Shown here piece by piece: positions 13,553 to 21,250 of a stretch of DNA of 30,098 bases (its first letter is position 1; each line of letters opens with the position of its first letter). The translations under genes were made by a program, and so were the position numbers. Source of the stretch: a virus. The stretch lies in IMG/VR virus record IMGVR_UViG_3300042350_002746, positions 1-30,098 of that record; one strand, written 5' to 3'. Under the pieces are notes generated by a model. That model had not been told where the DNA came from and did no database searches. It was given only the letters and a program-made list of their open reading frames with translations.

Positions 13553-14942
13553 TTTTCTGCATATCGCTAGACAATTCGGGGTTTTTTTGAAACTTGTCCG
13601 ATGCCTCTTCTTGTTCTTGCTTTTTACCTTTTGCAGCATCTCTGACGATTTGTGCTTTACGTGACAGAGTTCTTGCTGCTGCACTTGGTTCATCAGTATT
13701 TTCGTTCACGGACTTCCAACCACCACCCATTTCTTTGTATTTCTTTGCAGCCCAACCGTTAGCATATGCTGAAGGATATACATCAAACTTAGACTTTGCT
13801 TGTGCTTTAGCTTGCGCCCACTTCTCAGGTGATGTTGGCACATTCTTTTCTTCAAGTTGTTCAACCTCTTCCTTGACATGGCCATATTTCTTTTTGTACC
13901 AGTCAGGCATACCACTCTTTTGACGGAAGTATCTTACTGTCGCAGAATCATTTGCTTGATCACGATATTTGTTCTCGGATTGTGGACTGTGACCTTTCAT
14001 TGCTTCAGCAGCAGCATGTGCATCTTTAGCAATACCAATCAACTCAGCATTAGACTTTTTATGATAATCATGACCTTCTAATGGATGTCTTTGTGATGGA
14101 CGACCCTCTTCAAGTGTGTCTTCATCCATACGTCCATTCTTTGCAAGTCTTTCTTTACGTCTTTGTGCTGCAAATAACGCACCTTGTGGTTGTTTGTCTT
14201 TACCGTATTTCTTTTTCAAGTATTTGTCCACTTTACGTGCATATTCATCTTTTACTTCTTCAGTCAGTTCACCACGCAAGTAGTTTGCTGCGGTAGAAAT
14301 GTAATCTTCAGCAAGCGTAATCTTTGATTGCACCCATTCTGGCAGATTTGTATTCTCTTCCATCAAATCCATCATGTCTTCAGCATTGAAAACAAGTGAA
14401 CGAAGTTGTGACATTGCCATATCACCTTCATAATCATATTCACGTGGGTCTTTTGCTTCTCTTATCGGTGTTACTACCGTAGGAGATTTATATGGTTTTT
14501 TGACTGGTCCAGACACGAATTTTCCTTTCTGTTGTAATTGCTCATCAATTTCAGCTTCTTCGGAAACTCTTGATGCTTTCATGATGCCACGAATCAAAGG
14601 TGCTTTTAATTGATTGTGTCGTGGCACTGGAATAGAATGCTTTGCTTTTGGATGTTTATATACATCATGACCACCAGACGAACGTGCTAAAGCCCAACCT
14701 GATTTTTTTAAGTGAGCATGAACGTCACGTGTTTTCATACTTGATTCTGGCATCTCATCAAGCATTTCAACATCTTCTTTTCTTAAATCATCAATTTCTT
14801 TCTGCTTTTGTGCAGCAAGTTTTTTGTAATGATCTGGATCAGGCAATCCAGATTTCTTACGCAATTCTTGATGTTTACGATACATTTTTTCAGCCGCCGT
14901 TTCTGGCGGCATCTTAAAGTTGACTTTGATTTTGCCAGGCAT
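13548..14942 (-). CDS. Modular virion-type protein with HicA-like mRNA-interferase domain
   Basis: This is a 464-aa Lys/Glu-rich protein built of modules. Residues 12-50 are a helical PETAAEKMYRKHQELRKK-type segment. Residues 69-126 have the HicA toxin pattern: VHAHLKKSGWALARSSGGHD, VYKHP, then SIPVPRHNQL and IRGIMKAS, with H92 at the place of the HicA catalytic histidine. Residues 165-225 (EYDYEGDMAMSQLRS, LPEWVQSKITLAEDYISTAA) and 365-411 (NVPTSPEKWAQAKAQAKSKF, YPSAYANGWAAKKY) are modules that I recall in marine phage structural proteins. (L/I)-x-E sites separate them: LDE 61-63, IDE 132-134, IRE 160-162, LEE 277-279, LEE 363-365. No HicB antitoxin is seen. Probably a head-associated protein; RNase activity is inference. 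Confidence 0.75.
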   Translation of the reverse strand: MPGKIKVNFKMPPETAAEKMYRKHQELRKKSGLPDPDHYKKLAAQKQKEIDDLRKEDVEMLDEMPESSMKTRDVHAHLKKSGWALARSSGGHDVYKHPKAKHSIPVPRHNQLKAPLIRGIMKASRVSEEAEIDEQLQQKGKFVSGPVKKPYKSPTVVTPIREAKDPREYDYEGDMAMSQLRSLVFNAEDMMDLMEENTNLPEWVQSKITLAEDYISTAANYLRGELTEEVKDEYARKVDKYLKKKYGKDKQPQGALFAAQRRKERLAKNGRMDEDTLEEGRPSQRHPLEGHDYHKKSNAELIGIAKDAHAAAEAMKGHSPQSENKYRDQANDSATVRYFRQKSGMPDWYKKKYGHVKEEVEQLEEKNVPTSPEKWAQAKAQAKSKFDVYPSAYANGWAAKKYKEMGGGWKSVNENTDEPSAAARTLSRKAQIVRDAAKGKKQEQEEASDKFQKNPELSSDMQKT

Positions 14943-14944
14943 GA

Positions 14945-16153
14945 TTAGTCTTTCTTTGCCATCTTGGTTGCAGTTGCATACATTACTGATTTAGCACGTT
15001 CACCATAACGTTGTTTGAAACCAGAAAGACCTTTCTTCATGCCCATTACATAATCTTCTTTCTTTTTGGATTCACCTTTTGTCAGTTCACGCTCATCAAT
15101 TTGCTGAACACTTTCTGGCATTTCTTTTACACCAGTTGTCTTACCTGCTGCAACTTTTGGTTGTTTCTTTTTGCCTTCAAAGCTTGCTTTTTGATCTTCA
15201 AACTCTTTTGTGAATTCATCGTTTGTTGGTTCTTCAACAATTGTTTCAACATATCCATTGATTTTGTCGCCATCAATAACTTGAATAGTTGTGCCGTCAA
15301 TATCCATTTCCTCAGACTCAATTGGTGCCAAAACTTTCAAACCATGCTCATTGTAGAGTTCAAGCATTTCTGTGAATGACAGTTGTTCATTGACACGTGT
15401 TGAACGCTTATAGTTCTGACGAGCCCCATAGCCTTTTGCTTTCTTTTGCATATCATCAGATTCATCTTCATCTTTATAATCACGCTTATGAACAAGACCA
15501 GTTTTAGTTTTTGTTACAGAGCCATGTTCTGTTTTTCCAGCATCCATGCGTTTCTTTGCATCTGCTACAGTTGGAAATGCTTCATCAAGTTCAACTTCTT
15601 CTTTTTTCATTAAAGCTTTCGCTCTTTTCTCTTGAGTTGAATGATACTTAGCTTCAGCATCTTTTGCATAAATTTTTGCAGATTTTTCTTTAGGTACAGG
15701 TACAGTAGTATTGGTGTTTCTAATTTTTTCCATCTTACCTTTAGCCTCAGCACCTTTTTCTTTATGATAGGATGCAATTTGTGGTAATTTGCCTTTTCCA
15801 ACCAATTCATCAAGCTGTTCAACTTCTTCGTTTGTTTTCTTACCATAGTAATTGTCTTTGTAAAGGCGTGATGTTGCTTTACGCAGACCTTTCTCACGAT
15901 TTTTATCATTCAATGATTTCATTACATAACTACTGAGTGCTTTTCTGCCTGCTGGTGTATCACCAACTTCATCAAGTTGTTCAACATCTTCTTTCATACC
16001 TTTTTTAGCACGAAGGAGTTTAAAGTCATGAGCATCAACTTTGCCATTTTTGTTGGCATCAATTTTATGCTGATTACCTTTCAACTGTTCTCCCATAATT
16101 TTAGCTGCTGCTTCTGCTACACCTTTCAGTGCTTTGTCGTTAAAAATTGACAT
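14945..16153 (-). CDS. Modular virion-type protein with EF-hand-like loop and repeated QLDE motifs
   Basis: This 402-aa protein is rich in Lys and Glu and mostly helical or disordered. Residues 32-43 (DANKNGKVDAHD) fit an EF-hand or dockerin calcium loop: D1, N3, N5, G6, D9, D12. Linker motifs VEQLDE (57-62, 111-116), VELDE (187-191) and VQQIDE (349-354) separate modules such as DTPAGRKALSSYVMKSL (65-81) and, at the end, ESKKKEDYVMGMKKGLSG with AKSVMYATATKMAK. These module types recur, as I recall, across marine T4-like phage proteins. It lies 2 bases before the HicA-bearing gene and shares its linker type. Probably packaged or structural; no enzyme domain is recognised. Confidence 0.7.
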   Translation of the reverse strand: MSIFNDKALKGVAEAAAKIMGEQLKGNQHKIDANKNGKVDAHDFKLLRAKKGMKEDVEQLDEVGDTPAGRKALSSYVMKSLNDKNREKGLRKATSRLYKDNYYGKKTNEEVEQLDELVGKGKLPQIASYHKEKGAEAKGKMEKIRNTNTTVPVPKEKSAKIYAKDAEAKYHSTQEKRAKALMKKEEVELDEAFPTVADAKKRMDAGKTEHGSVTKTKTGLVHKRDYKDEDESDDMQKKAKGYGARQNYKRSTRVNEQLSFTEMLELYNEHGLKVLAPIESEEMDIDGTTIQVIDGDKINGYVETIVEEPTNDEFTKEFEDQKASFEGKKKQPKVAAGKTTGVKEMPESVQQIDERELTKGESKKKEDYVMGMKKGLSGFKQRYGERAKSVMYATATKMAKKD

Positions 16154-16168
16154 TTGAGTCTCCTGTTT

Positions 16169-16429
16169 TTAGTTTTTATATGCAATTGATACGGCTCTGA
16201 CATCACTTCCACTATTAACTTGAAGTGTATCCGTTATTTTTTTTTCTATAACTATTTCTGAATTGTTTAACATCGTAAAAGTTCCTATATTTGAACCAAT
16301 ACCATCAGCAATCGTAATTAAATGTTCTTGTGATCCAGTATGCACTAACCTAACAACAACCGCATTATTTACAGTAGTATTTGATGATGCATTTAAAATT
16401 ATTTCATTTGTTAAGACTTTAATCAGCAT
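16169..16429 (-). CDS. Small beta-rich putative structural protein
   Basis: The ATG at 16427-16429 (TAATG overlap with the upstream stop) is preferred over an in-frame GTG four codons earlier. The 86-aa product starts MLIKVLTNEIILNASSNTTV, has beta-strand-like stretches (AVVVRLVHTGSQEHLITIAD, SEIVIEKKITDTLQV) and ends VRAVSIAYKN. I recall similar short proteins (IKVLTNEI...TDTL...VAYKN) among structural genes of marine T4-like phages. It has no cysteine and no signal peptide. Likely a decoration or fibre-accessory protein, inferred from composition and its place among virion-type genes. Confidence 0.65.
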   Translation of the reverse strand: MLIKVLTNEIILNASSNTTVNNAVVVRLVHTGSQEHLITIADGIGSNIGTFTMLNNSEIVIEKKITDTLQVNSGSDVRAVSIAYKN

Positions 16430-17121
16430 TAACAATTCCACTTTCTTAAACTTTTGTTGATGCGTGAATCTGGATCGTTCGCAGTCTTAGCTGATGTTAA
16501 TCTTTTCTTCATGCCGCCCATTCTTGCACAAAATGACTTGCGGCGTTTTGCTGCTTTAGAATCTGGATCAAGTTTGGATGGCTTTGTTGTCACCGCCATT
16601 GATAACTTTGAACCAGGATTAGCACGACGATATGATTCAATGCCTTTACGATTCAAACCACCAGATTCAGATTGACCTTCTTTGCGTGTCCATGCTTCAC
16701 CTTCATCAAGTTCAATTTCTTCTTTTTTTAAATCGGAAGAAGAATGATGTTGTATTGCGTTTGGATAATATGAATTTGTGCCTTTTACATGAACTTCATC
16801 ACCATTTACAAATACAACAGAACCTTTTTTATTGTCCTTAGTTTTCACTGTATCACCAACCCTTATATTGTGAGTTGGTTGTTCAGTTTTATTTCCAGAT
16901 TGTTTTCGTGTAGCCGCATACATACTTGTTGCGGACGTAAATGATGCTTCATTAATATATTCAACTTCTTCTTTCTTCAGCGGCTTGCCTTGTCTGATTC
17001 TTTTGATATCATCATGAACATTCTCTTTGACACAAGAGCCAGGAGAATATGCTTTTTTGCCAGGCACTGATTTATAGCCCGGCCAGCATCTCTCATCTAA
17101 GTGTTGTTTGAACGATTTCAT
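16429..17121 (-). CDS. Modular protein with capsid-targeting-like N-terminus, KOW-like and DUF6321-like modules
   Basis: This 230-aa protein begins MKSFKQHLDE, resembling the T4 internal-protein targeting peptide MKTYQEFIAE and ending in L-D-E. Next come a Cys-containing module (CWPGYKSVPGKKAYSPGSC, 12-30), INE at 56-58, an SH3/KOW-like strand set (VGDTVKTKDNKKGSVVFVNG at 88-107), LDE at 138-140, and a C-terminal module starting WTRKEGQSESGGLNRKG and containing RRKSFCARMGGMKKR and a terminal RKWNC. That last module matches the DUF6321 type as I recall it. The four-base overlap with the upstream 906-aa gene ties them together. Function unknown; packaged head protein is the working idea. Confidence 0.7.
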   Translation of the reverse strand: MKSFKQHLDERCWPGYKSVPGKKAYSPGSCVKENVHDDIKRIRQGKPLKKEEVEYINEASFTSATSMYAATRKQSGNKTEQPTHNIRVGDTVKTKDNKKGSVVFVNGDEVHVKGTNSYYPNAIQHHSSSDLKKEEIELDEGEAWTRKEGQSESGGLNRKGIESYRRANPGSKLSMAVTTKPSKLDPDSKAAKRRKSFCARMGGMKKRLTSAKTANDPDSRINKSLRKWNC

Positions 17122-19838
17122 ACGTAGTTTCTCTTTTTGAATGTTGTAAGTGAGATACCTTTTTTCTTCAACTCATCTTCTTTCTGATCACCGATAGATG
17201 CTGTTGTTTCATCGCCAGTAAGTTCACTGATATTCTTTGGCACAACTTGTGTTGCTTTGCCCTTCTTACTTAGCTTCTCACCCATATCACGTGCAGGTGA
17301 TTCACCAGCTGCTGCCATAGAAATGCCGGGCTCTATGCCTTTGTCGATTGATTCTTCGATTTTTTTCTGGAAGTTTTCTTTAATGGTGCCGAGGCTGATT
17401 GTTCTTCGTTCTTCGGCAACGGGTTTGTCGAGGGCTGGTCGTTCTTTTCTTCCAGTACCGGTTCTAACTTTTCCAAGTTCTTTTGCTGACGGGGTGGACA
17501 TATTCTGTCCATAAACTGCTTCAATTGCAGAATTATCTGGTGAATGAATTTCATTTAAATCCTCTCTAAGTTTGACTGCATATTTGCTGCCGACTTTTAC
17601 TACGGTGCCGTTTTTTTGGTGTGCTTCTTTTGCTGCTGTACCACGAATATAAAACAATCTTGGATTGCCATTTTTATCCGACAAAAGTTTTTGTTTCTTT
17701 GTCTCTGTTTCTGTTTCTTCAAATTGCTTACCAATTAACTTTGTGCCAGAAACGTGTTGAATCATTTTCCATGCTTCTTTGTGATTCTTGTTTGCAAGGT
17801 GTTCTTTGAATTTTTTCTTTTGATCTGGTGTAGCTTTCTGATGAAACTTCATGACTTCCATCATGCCGATGTTGCCCTCATATGCAGCTTCACTGATCTT
17901 GCCCTTACCATAATTTGACACGTTGATTGGCTCACCTTTGCGTTCTGGATTTGGATCATGTTTGCGTTTTGCTGCAACGGCTGATGCACGTTCTTTCTTG
18001 GACAGTGATGCTCGTTTTTCGTTTGACATACATTTTGGTTTTGGTTCACCTGGTTCTCTAGCACAAGGACCAATTGCCTCACCTTTGCTATTGATGCGTT
18101 TCCAACCACCTTCAGGATCACTTTTACTAAACCATTTACGCAAGTCTTCTTTGATCATGCCTCTGCCTAGTGTCAGTAAATTGTATGCTCCAGCATCAGA
18201 CATTGTGTTTACTTCTTCGTGTTCAGTCATCTCTTCTTCGTCTGTTTTCAACAAACGAATTGTGCGTGTGACCTCTTCTACTGTATCGCCAGTAATTGAA
18301 ACTGTAACTGCTTCGTTAATGAATTCGTCAAATGCTTCATTAACCTTTGACATTTTCTTTTGATGCGTTTCAACAGTCTTGTTTATTTTTTCTACTGGTA
18401 TTAAACTACCATGAACAGAACGATGTGTTACTTTACCATCTTTACCATAACGACCGAAACCATAGTATTCAAGCCCCATCGTATTCATATCATCATGTGT
18501 GCCTGCATTTGCATGTGGCTTCATATCACGACGAATTGGCGCAGTATCTTTCTTACTTAACTCTGTAGCAATCCAACCTTTTGCATCATCATTCTTTGGT
18601 GGCTTACTAACAAATTTTTGCATGTTCTTAAAAATACCATCTAATTCTTTTGTCTTTGCTTCTACAACTTCTGGTGCGGCTGTTCGTAAGTCTTCTGAGT
18701 TATCAAATTCTACATAGTTGTCACGAAACAACTTACCAAACATTGGTCGTGCTGCTTGTACCGATTGCCATTTCTCTTTACGAATGTTTTCTGGTACTGT
18801 ACGACCACCACGTTGACCGCGTTCAATGTTTCTTTCTTTTGAAACTTCATCGGCGGTGTTGACCATGACCATAGATGTTTCATAACCCATCTTTTCAAGC
18901 ATCTCTTTGATCTTAGCATATTTTTCTGGATCATCACCAGTGCCATTGATGATAAGACCATTACGACCATGAAGTGCTAAACGCTGACGTAACTCAGTAA
19001 CATTCTTTGCACGTTTACGAACTGCGTTACGCTGTGCTTCTTCATCATCAGGCATTCGTTTATCAAGACCTTCTTTGTCCATCAGATACTCAAGTGCCTT
19101 GTCTGAATTGATTTCTGTCAGACCATGACCATCCAGTGTTTTGCTCAACACATAGTCTTTACCTGAACCTGGACCACCGCCTAGAAACACTGCTTTGAAA
19201 ATACCTTTGTCATGAACACCTTCACGAAGTATTTCTTCATGAAGTCTCATACCTTTGCGAACATCGTTATACATTTGTTTGACTTGAGCAACTGACATCG
19301 TTGATGGCGCACCTTTTTTAAAGGTGTCAAAATCTCCTTCTTTTGCGGCTTCACGCATTTTAGATGCAGAGATACCTTCTGCACCTTCTGCATCAGGATC
19401 ACGTTCACCAGCGGATTCTACACCAATATATTTGAAGTTGAAACGTGCGCCTTTATGTGTACCATTATATTTTTGAAGTAATTTTGCATATTCACCAGCA
19501 CGATCAGAACCAGCAACCATGTGAAGATGAGTTACGCCCTGTTTGTATAGTTTTTCTGCATGATCAAAGAATGTAGGTGCTTCTTTGGATGCTGCTATGA
19601 AGTTTGTATCGGGAAATGCACGTTTGGCGTGTTTGATTTTCTGATCTACCGTGAGGGGATTTTTCTTTGCATCCTGTGAGTGTGACAGGACAATGTGATG
19701 TGAGCCACCAACCTTAGTGGCAAGTTTTTTGACTGTTTTGACTACTTTTTCGTGACCGTTTGTAATTGGATTCATGCGCCCAAATGCTAGGACAGCATGT
19801 TTCTCTTTCTGTTCACGTAGAAAATCTCTAAATTTCAT
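17118..19838 (-). CDS. Large modular protein: NadR-like nucleotidyltransferase + P-loop kinase + DUF modules
   Basis: This 906-aa protein starts MKFRDFLRE (capsid-targeting-like, ending LRE). Residues 14-165 form a cytidylyltransferase-like domain: AFGRMNPITNGHE with TNGH at 26-29 for HxGH, and ISASKMR at 156-162. After a second LRE (204-206) comes a P-loop kinase with GGPGSGKD at 221-228 (Asp where Ser/Thr is usual) up to about 400. Then INE 507-509, a DUF5872-like segment at about 556-640 (WKRINSKGEAIGPCAR, LSKKERASAVAAKRK), ISE 648-650, an AYEGNIGMMEVMKFHQKAT module and a C-terminus SLTTFKKRNYV. NMNAT plus kinase is the NadR layout, so NAD salvage is possible. A GAGGGA site precedes the ATG. 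Confidence 0.8.
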   Translation of the reverse strand: MKFRDFLREQKEKHAVLAFGRMNPITNGHEKVVKTVKKLATKVGGSHHIVLSHSQDAKKNPLTVDQKIKHAKRAFPDTNFIAASKEAPTFFDHAEKLYKQGVTHLHMVAGSDRAGEYAKLLQKYNGTHKGARFNFKYIGVESAGERDPDAEGAEGISASKMREAAKEGDFDTFKKGAPSTMSVAQVKQMYNDVRKGMRLHEEILREGVHDKGIFKAVFLGGGPGSGKDYVLSKTLDGHGLTEINSDKALEYLMDKEGLDKRMPDDEEAQRNAVRKRAKNVTELRQRLALHGRNGLIINGTGDDPEKYAKIKEMLEKMGYETSMVMVNTADEVSKERNIERGQRGGRTVPENIRKEKWQSVQAARPMFGKLFRDNYVEFDNSEDLRTAAPEVVEAKTKELDGIFKNMQKFVSKPPKNDDAKGWIATELSKKDTAPIRRDMKPHANAGTHDDMNTMGLEYYGFGRYGKDGKVTHRSVHGSLIPVEKINKTVETHQKKMSKVNEAFDEFINEAVTVSITGDTVEEVTRTIRLLKTDEEEMTEHEEVNTMSDAGAYNLLTLGRGMIKEDLRKWFSKSDPEGGWKRINSKGEAIGPCAREPGEPKPKCMSNEKRASLSKKERASAVAAKRKHDPNPERKGEPINVSNYGKGKISEAAYEGNIGMMEVMKFHQKATPDQKKKFKEHLANKNHKEAWKMIQHVSGTKLIGKQFEETETETKKQKLLSDKNGNPRLFYIRGTAAKEAHQKNGTVVKVGSKYAVKLREDLNEIHSPDNSAIEAVYGQNMSTPSAKELGKVRTGTGRKERPALDKPVAEERRTISLGTIKENFQKKIEESIDKGIEPGISMAAAGESPARDMGEKLSKKGKATQVVPKNISELTGDETTASIGDQKEDELKKKGISLTTFKKRNYV

Positions 19839-19870
19839 AATCCCTCTACCTCTGCGGCAGTTGTTTCTGT

Positions 19871-19884
19871 TATTTAGTATTTAG
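19871..19884 (-). promoter_or_regulatory. Tandem CTAAATA boxes, possible late promoter
   Basis: Two adjacent minus-strand CTAAATA 7-mers lie 32 bases upstream of the 906-aa gene, in the 42-base gap after the sugar cluster. Each differs from the last seven bases of TATAAATA at one position. The same 7-mer occurs at 1966-1972, 106 bases upstream of pstS. A late promoter for the modular virion-type genes would make sense, but the motif is short and AT-rich. Confidence 0.35.
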
Positions 19885-20588
19885 TAAACTTCTAGCGTGT
19901 TTGTGGTGGCTACGATACCCTGACAGTGAATTGTATCAAGTTCAATCAATAAGTCTTGACCCACATTGAAGAAATGTGCATGTTCGGTGTCAACGCCAGC
20001 ATCTTGGATAACACCTAAATTTCTTCTGCACATGATCATATAGTCATCAATCAGGCTTGGACAAAAAGAAAACAATCTTGTGATGAGAAGGTCAGTAAAA
20101 AACTCTGCTCTTTCACCTTGGATCCAGGTTGGCATTCTTTTCTTGAACACGTATTTACCCCAATGATCGTGTTCGTATTGATTAAAGTCGCTCAATAAAT
20201 CGGTTCTTGCAGATAATTTAAAGATTCTATTTACAGAATGCATCATTTGCATCATGCTTGGCTCTTGTTTGAGTAGCATCATGGTCTTGAGCATGAGTGC
20301 ATTTTCAGCCTCACTCTTTTTATGTCGTGCGGCAAATCCACTGATCACTTCATCCGTAGAAAAATCTGCTACAAAATCAACAAAGTTTGAGATTGCACGA
20401 ATCTTTTCTTCTTCAACTTTTTTTGGTGAGCCGTCAACAAAAAGCACAATTGATTCTGGTATAGATTCTCTCAGTGTTTTGAGTCCTTGAATAGTTTGTT
20501 CAAGTCTCTCTTCAGGTGTAATGACACCCAAAGTTGCATTCAATGCCGATGTTACGATGAATAATTTATTGTTAGGTATCAGTGCCAT
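19881..20588 (-). CDS. Unknown protein at the end of the sugar cluster (glycosyltransferase-like?)
   Basis: This 235-aa soluble protein starts MALIPNNKLFIVTSALNATL, followed by TPEERLEQTIQGLKTLRESI and IVLFVDGSPKK, a beta-alpha-beta arrangement like the nucleotide-binding half of GT-A enzymes. In the middle is NRIFKLSARTDLLSDFNQYE, a segment I associate with uncharacterised viral glycosyltransferase-like proteins. A clear DxD is not visible. It overlaps the SDR gene by 10 bases and is the last gene of the sugar run. A sugar-transfer role is inferred from fold hints and context only. Confidence 0.55.
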   Translation of the reverse strand: MALIPNNKLFIVTSALNATLGVITPEERLEQTIQGLKTLRESIPESIVLFVDGSPKKVEEEKIRAISNFVDFVADFSTDEVISGFAARHKKSEAENALMLKTMMLLKQEPSMMQMMHSVNRIFKLSARTDLLSDFNQYEHDHWGKYVFKKRMPTWIQGERAEFFTDLLITRLFSFCPSLIDDYMIMCRRNLGVIQDAGVDTEHAHFFNVGQDLLIELDTIHCQGIVATTNTLEVY

Positions 20589-21250
20589 TCAAAGTCCGAA
20601 AATAATTTAATTGTTTTATATGTTGCTTTTGAATTTAATACATGAATCATGGTGTCTGTGACTTCTTTTGTGTTCATCATTTTATCTTTTGATGGGTGCT
20701 TGTCTTGCATTGTTGTTTTAATGCCACCAGGATGAATACTTGTCACACGAACTCCATTCATTTGTGTGCTTAGTTCTGCACCTAAAGCACCAGCAAATGC
20801 AGTGATGGCATGTTTAGATGCAGAGTAGACTGCTTCCCATTCCATCTCGTTAAGACCCGCAACAGAGTTGATGAAGAAAATATCACTACCTTTGTTCATC
20901 AATTTAAGTGCTTCTTTGGTCACATACATTGTGCCCTTGACATTTAAATCAATAATTTTGTCTATTTTTTCAATTGTGAAATAACTTTTGAAAAGACCCC
21001 ATTCATATACACCAGCATTATTCACAAGCACATCAATGTATGTGCCGATTCTTTTGAACGCTTCTTCAACTTGATCCGATTTTGAAATATCACATTCTAC
21101 CCACTGAAATGTATCCGGTGCAGAAAATAGTTTTACTGGTGGTTTTGTGCGTGAAAGACCATACACAAAATAACCTTCGTCAATCAGTCTGTCTGCAATA
21201 TCATGCCCAAGACCGTAACTGCAACCTGTTACTACAGCCACTTTACGCAT
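20579..21250 (-). CDS. Short-chain dehydrogenase/reductase
   Basis: This 223-aa NAD(P)-dependent oxidoreductase has the SDR set: TGCSYGLG at 8-15 for cofactor binding, NNAG at 77-80, catalytic S129, and Y142-x3-K146 (YSASK). The ATG at 21248-21250 (TGATG junction with the cyclase stop, GGAG 5 bases before) is preferred to the in-frame GTG one codon upstream, which is too close to the ribosome site. Lying directly after a sugar-phosphate cyclase and before a sugar-transfer-type gene, it probably reduces or oxidises a sugar or cyclitol intermediate. Substrate cannot be read from sequence. Confidence 0.85.
   Translation of the reverse strand: MRKVAVVTGCSYGLGHDIADRLIDEGYFVYGLSRTKPPVKLFSAPDTFQWVECDISKSDQVEEAFKRIGTYIDVLVNNAGVYEWGLFKSYFTIEKIDKIIDLNVKGTMYVTKEALKLMNKGSDIFFINSVAGLNEMEWEAVYSASKHAITAFAGALGAELSTQMNGVRVTSIHPGGIKTTMQDKHPSKDKMMNTKEVTDTMIHVLNSKATYKTIKLFSDFEWH

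Noticed and set aside
14565-14738. A complete HicAB toxin-antitoxin system
   Set aside because: Only a HicA-like domain inside a longer protein is present; no HicB-like gene adjoins it.
17923-18363. 146-codon plus-strand frame opposite the 906-aa gene
   Set aside because: It is opposite a coding region with clear modules and has no ribosome site or recognisable protein features.
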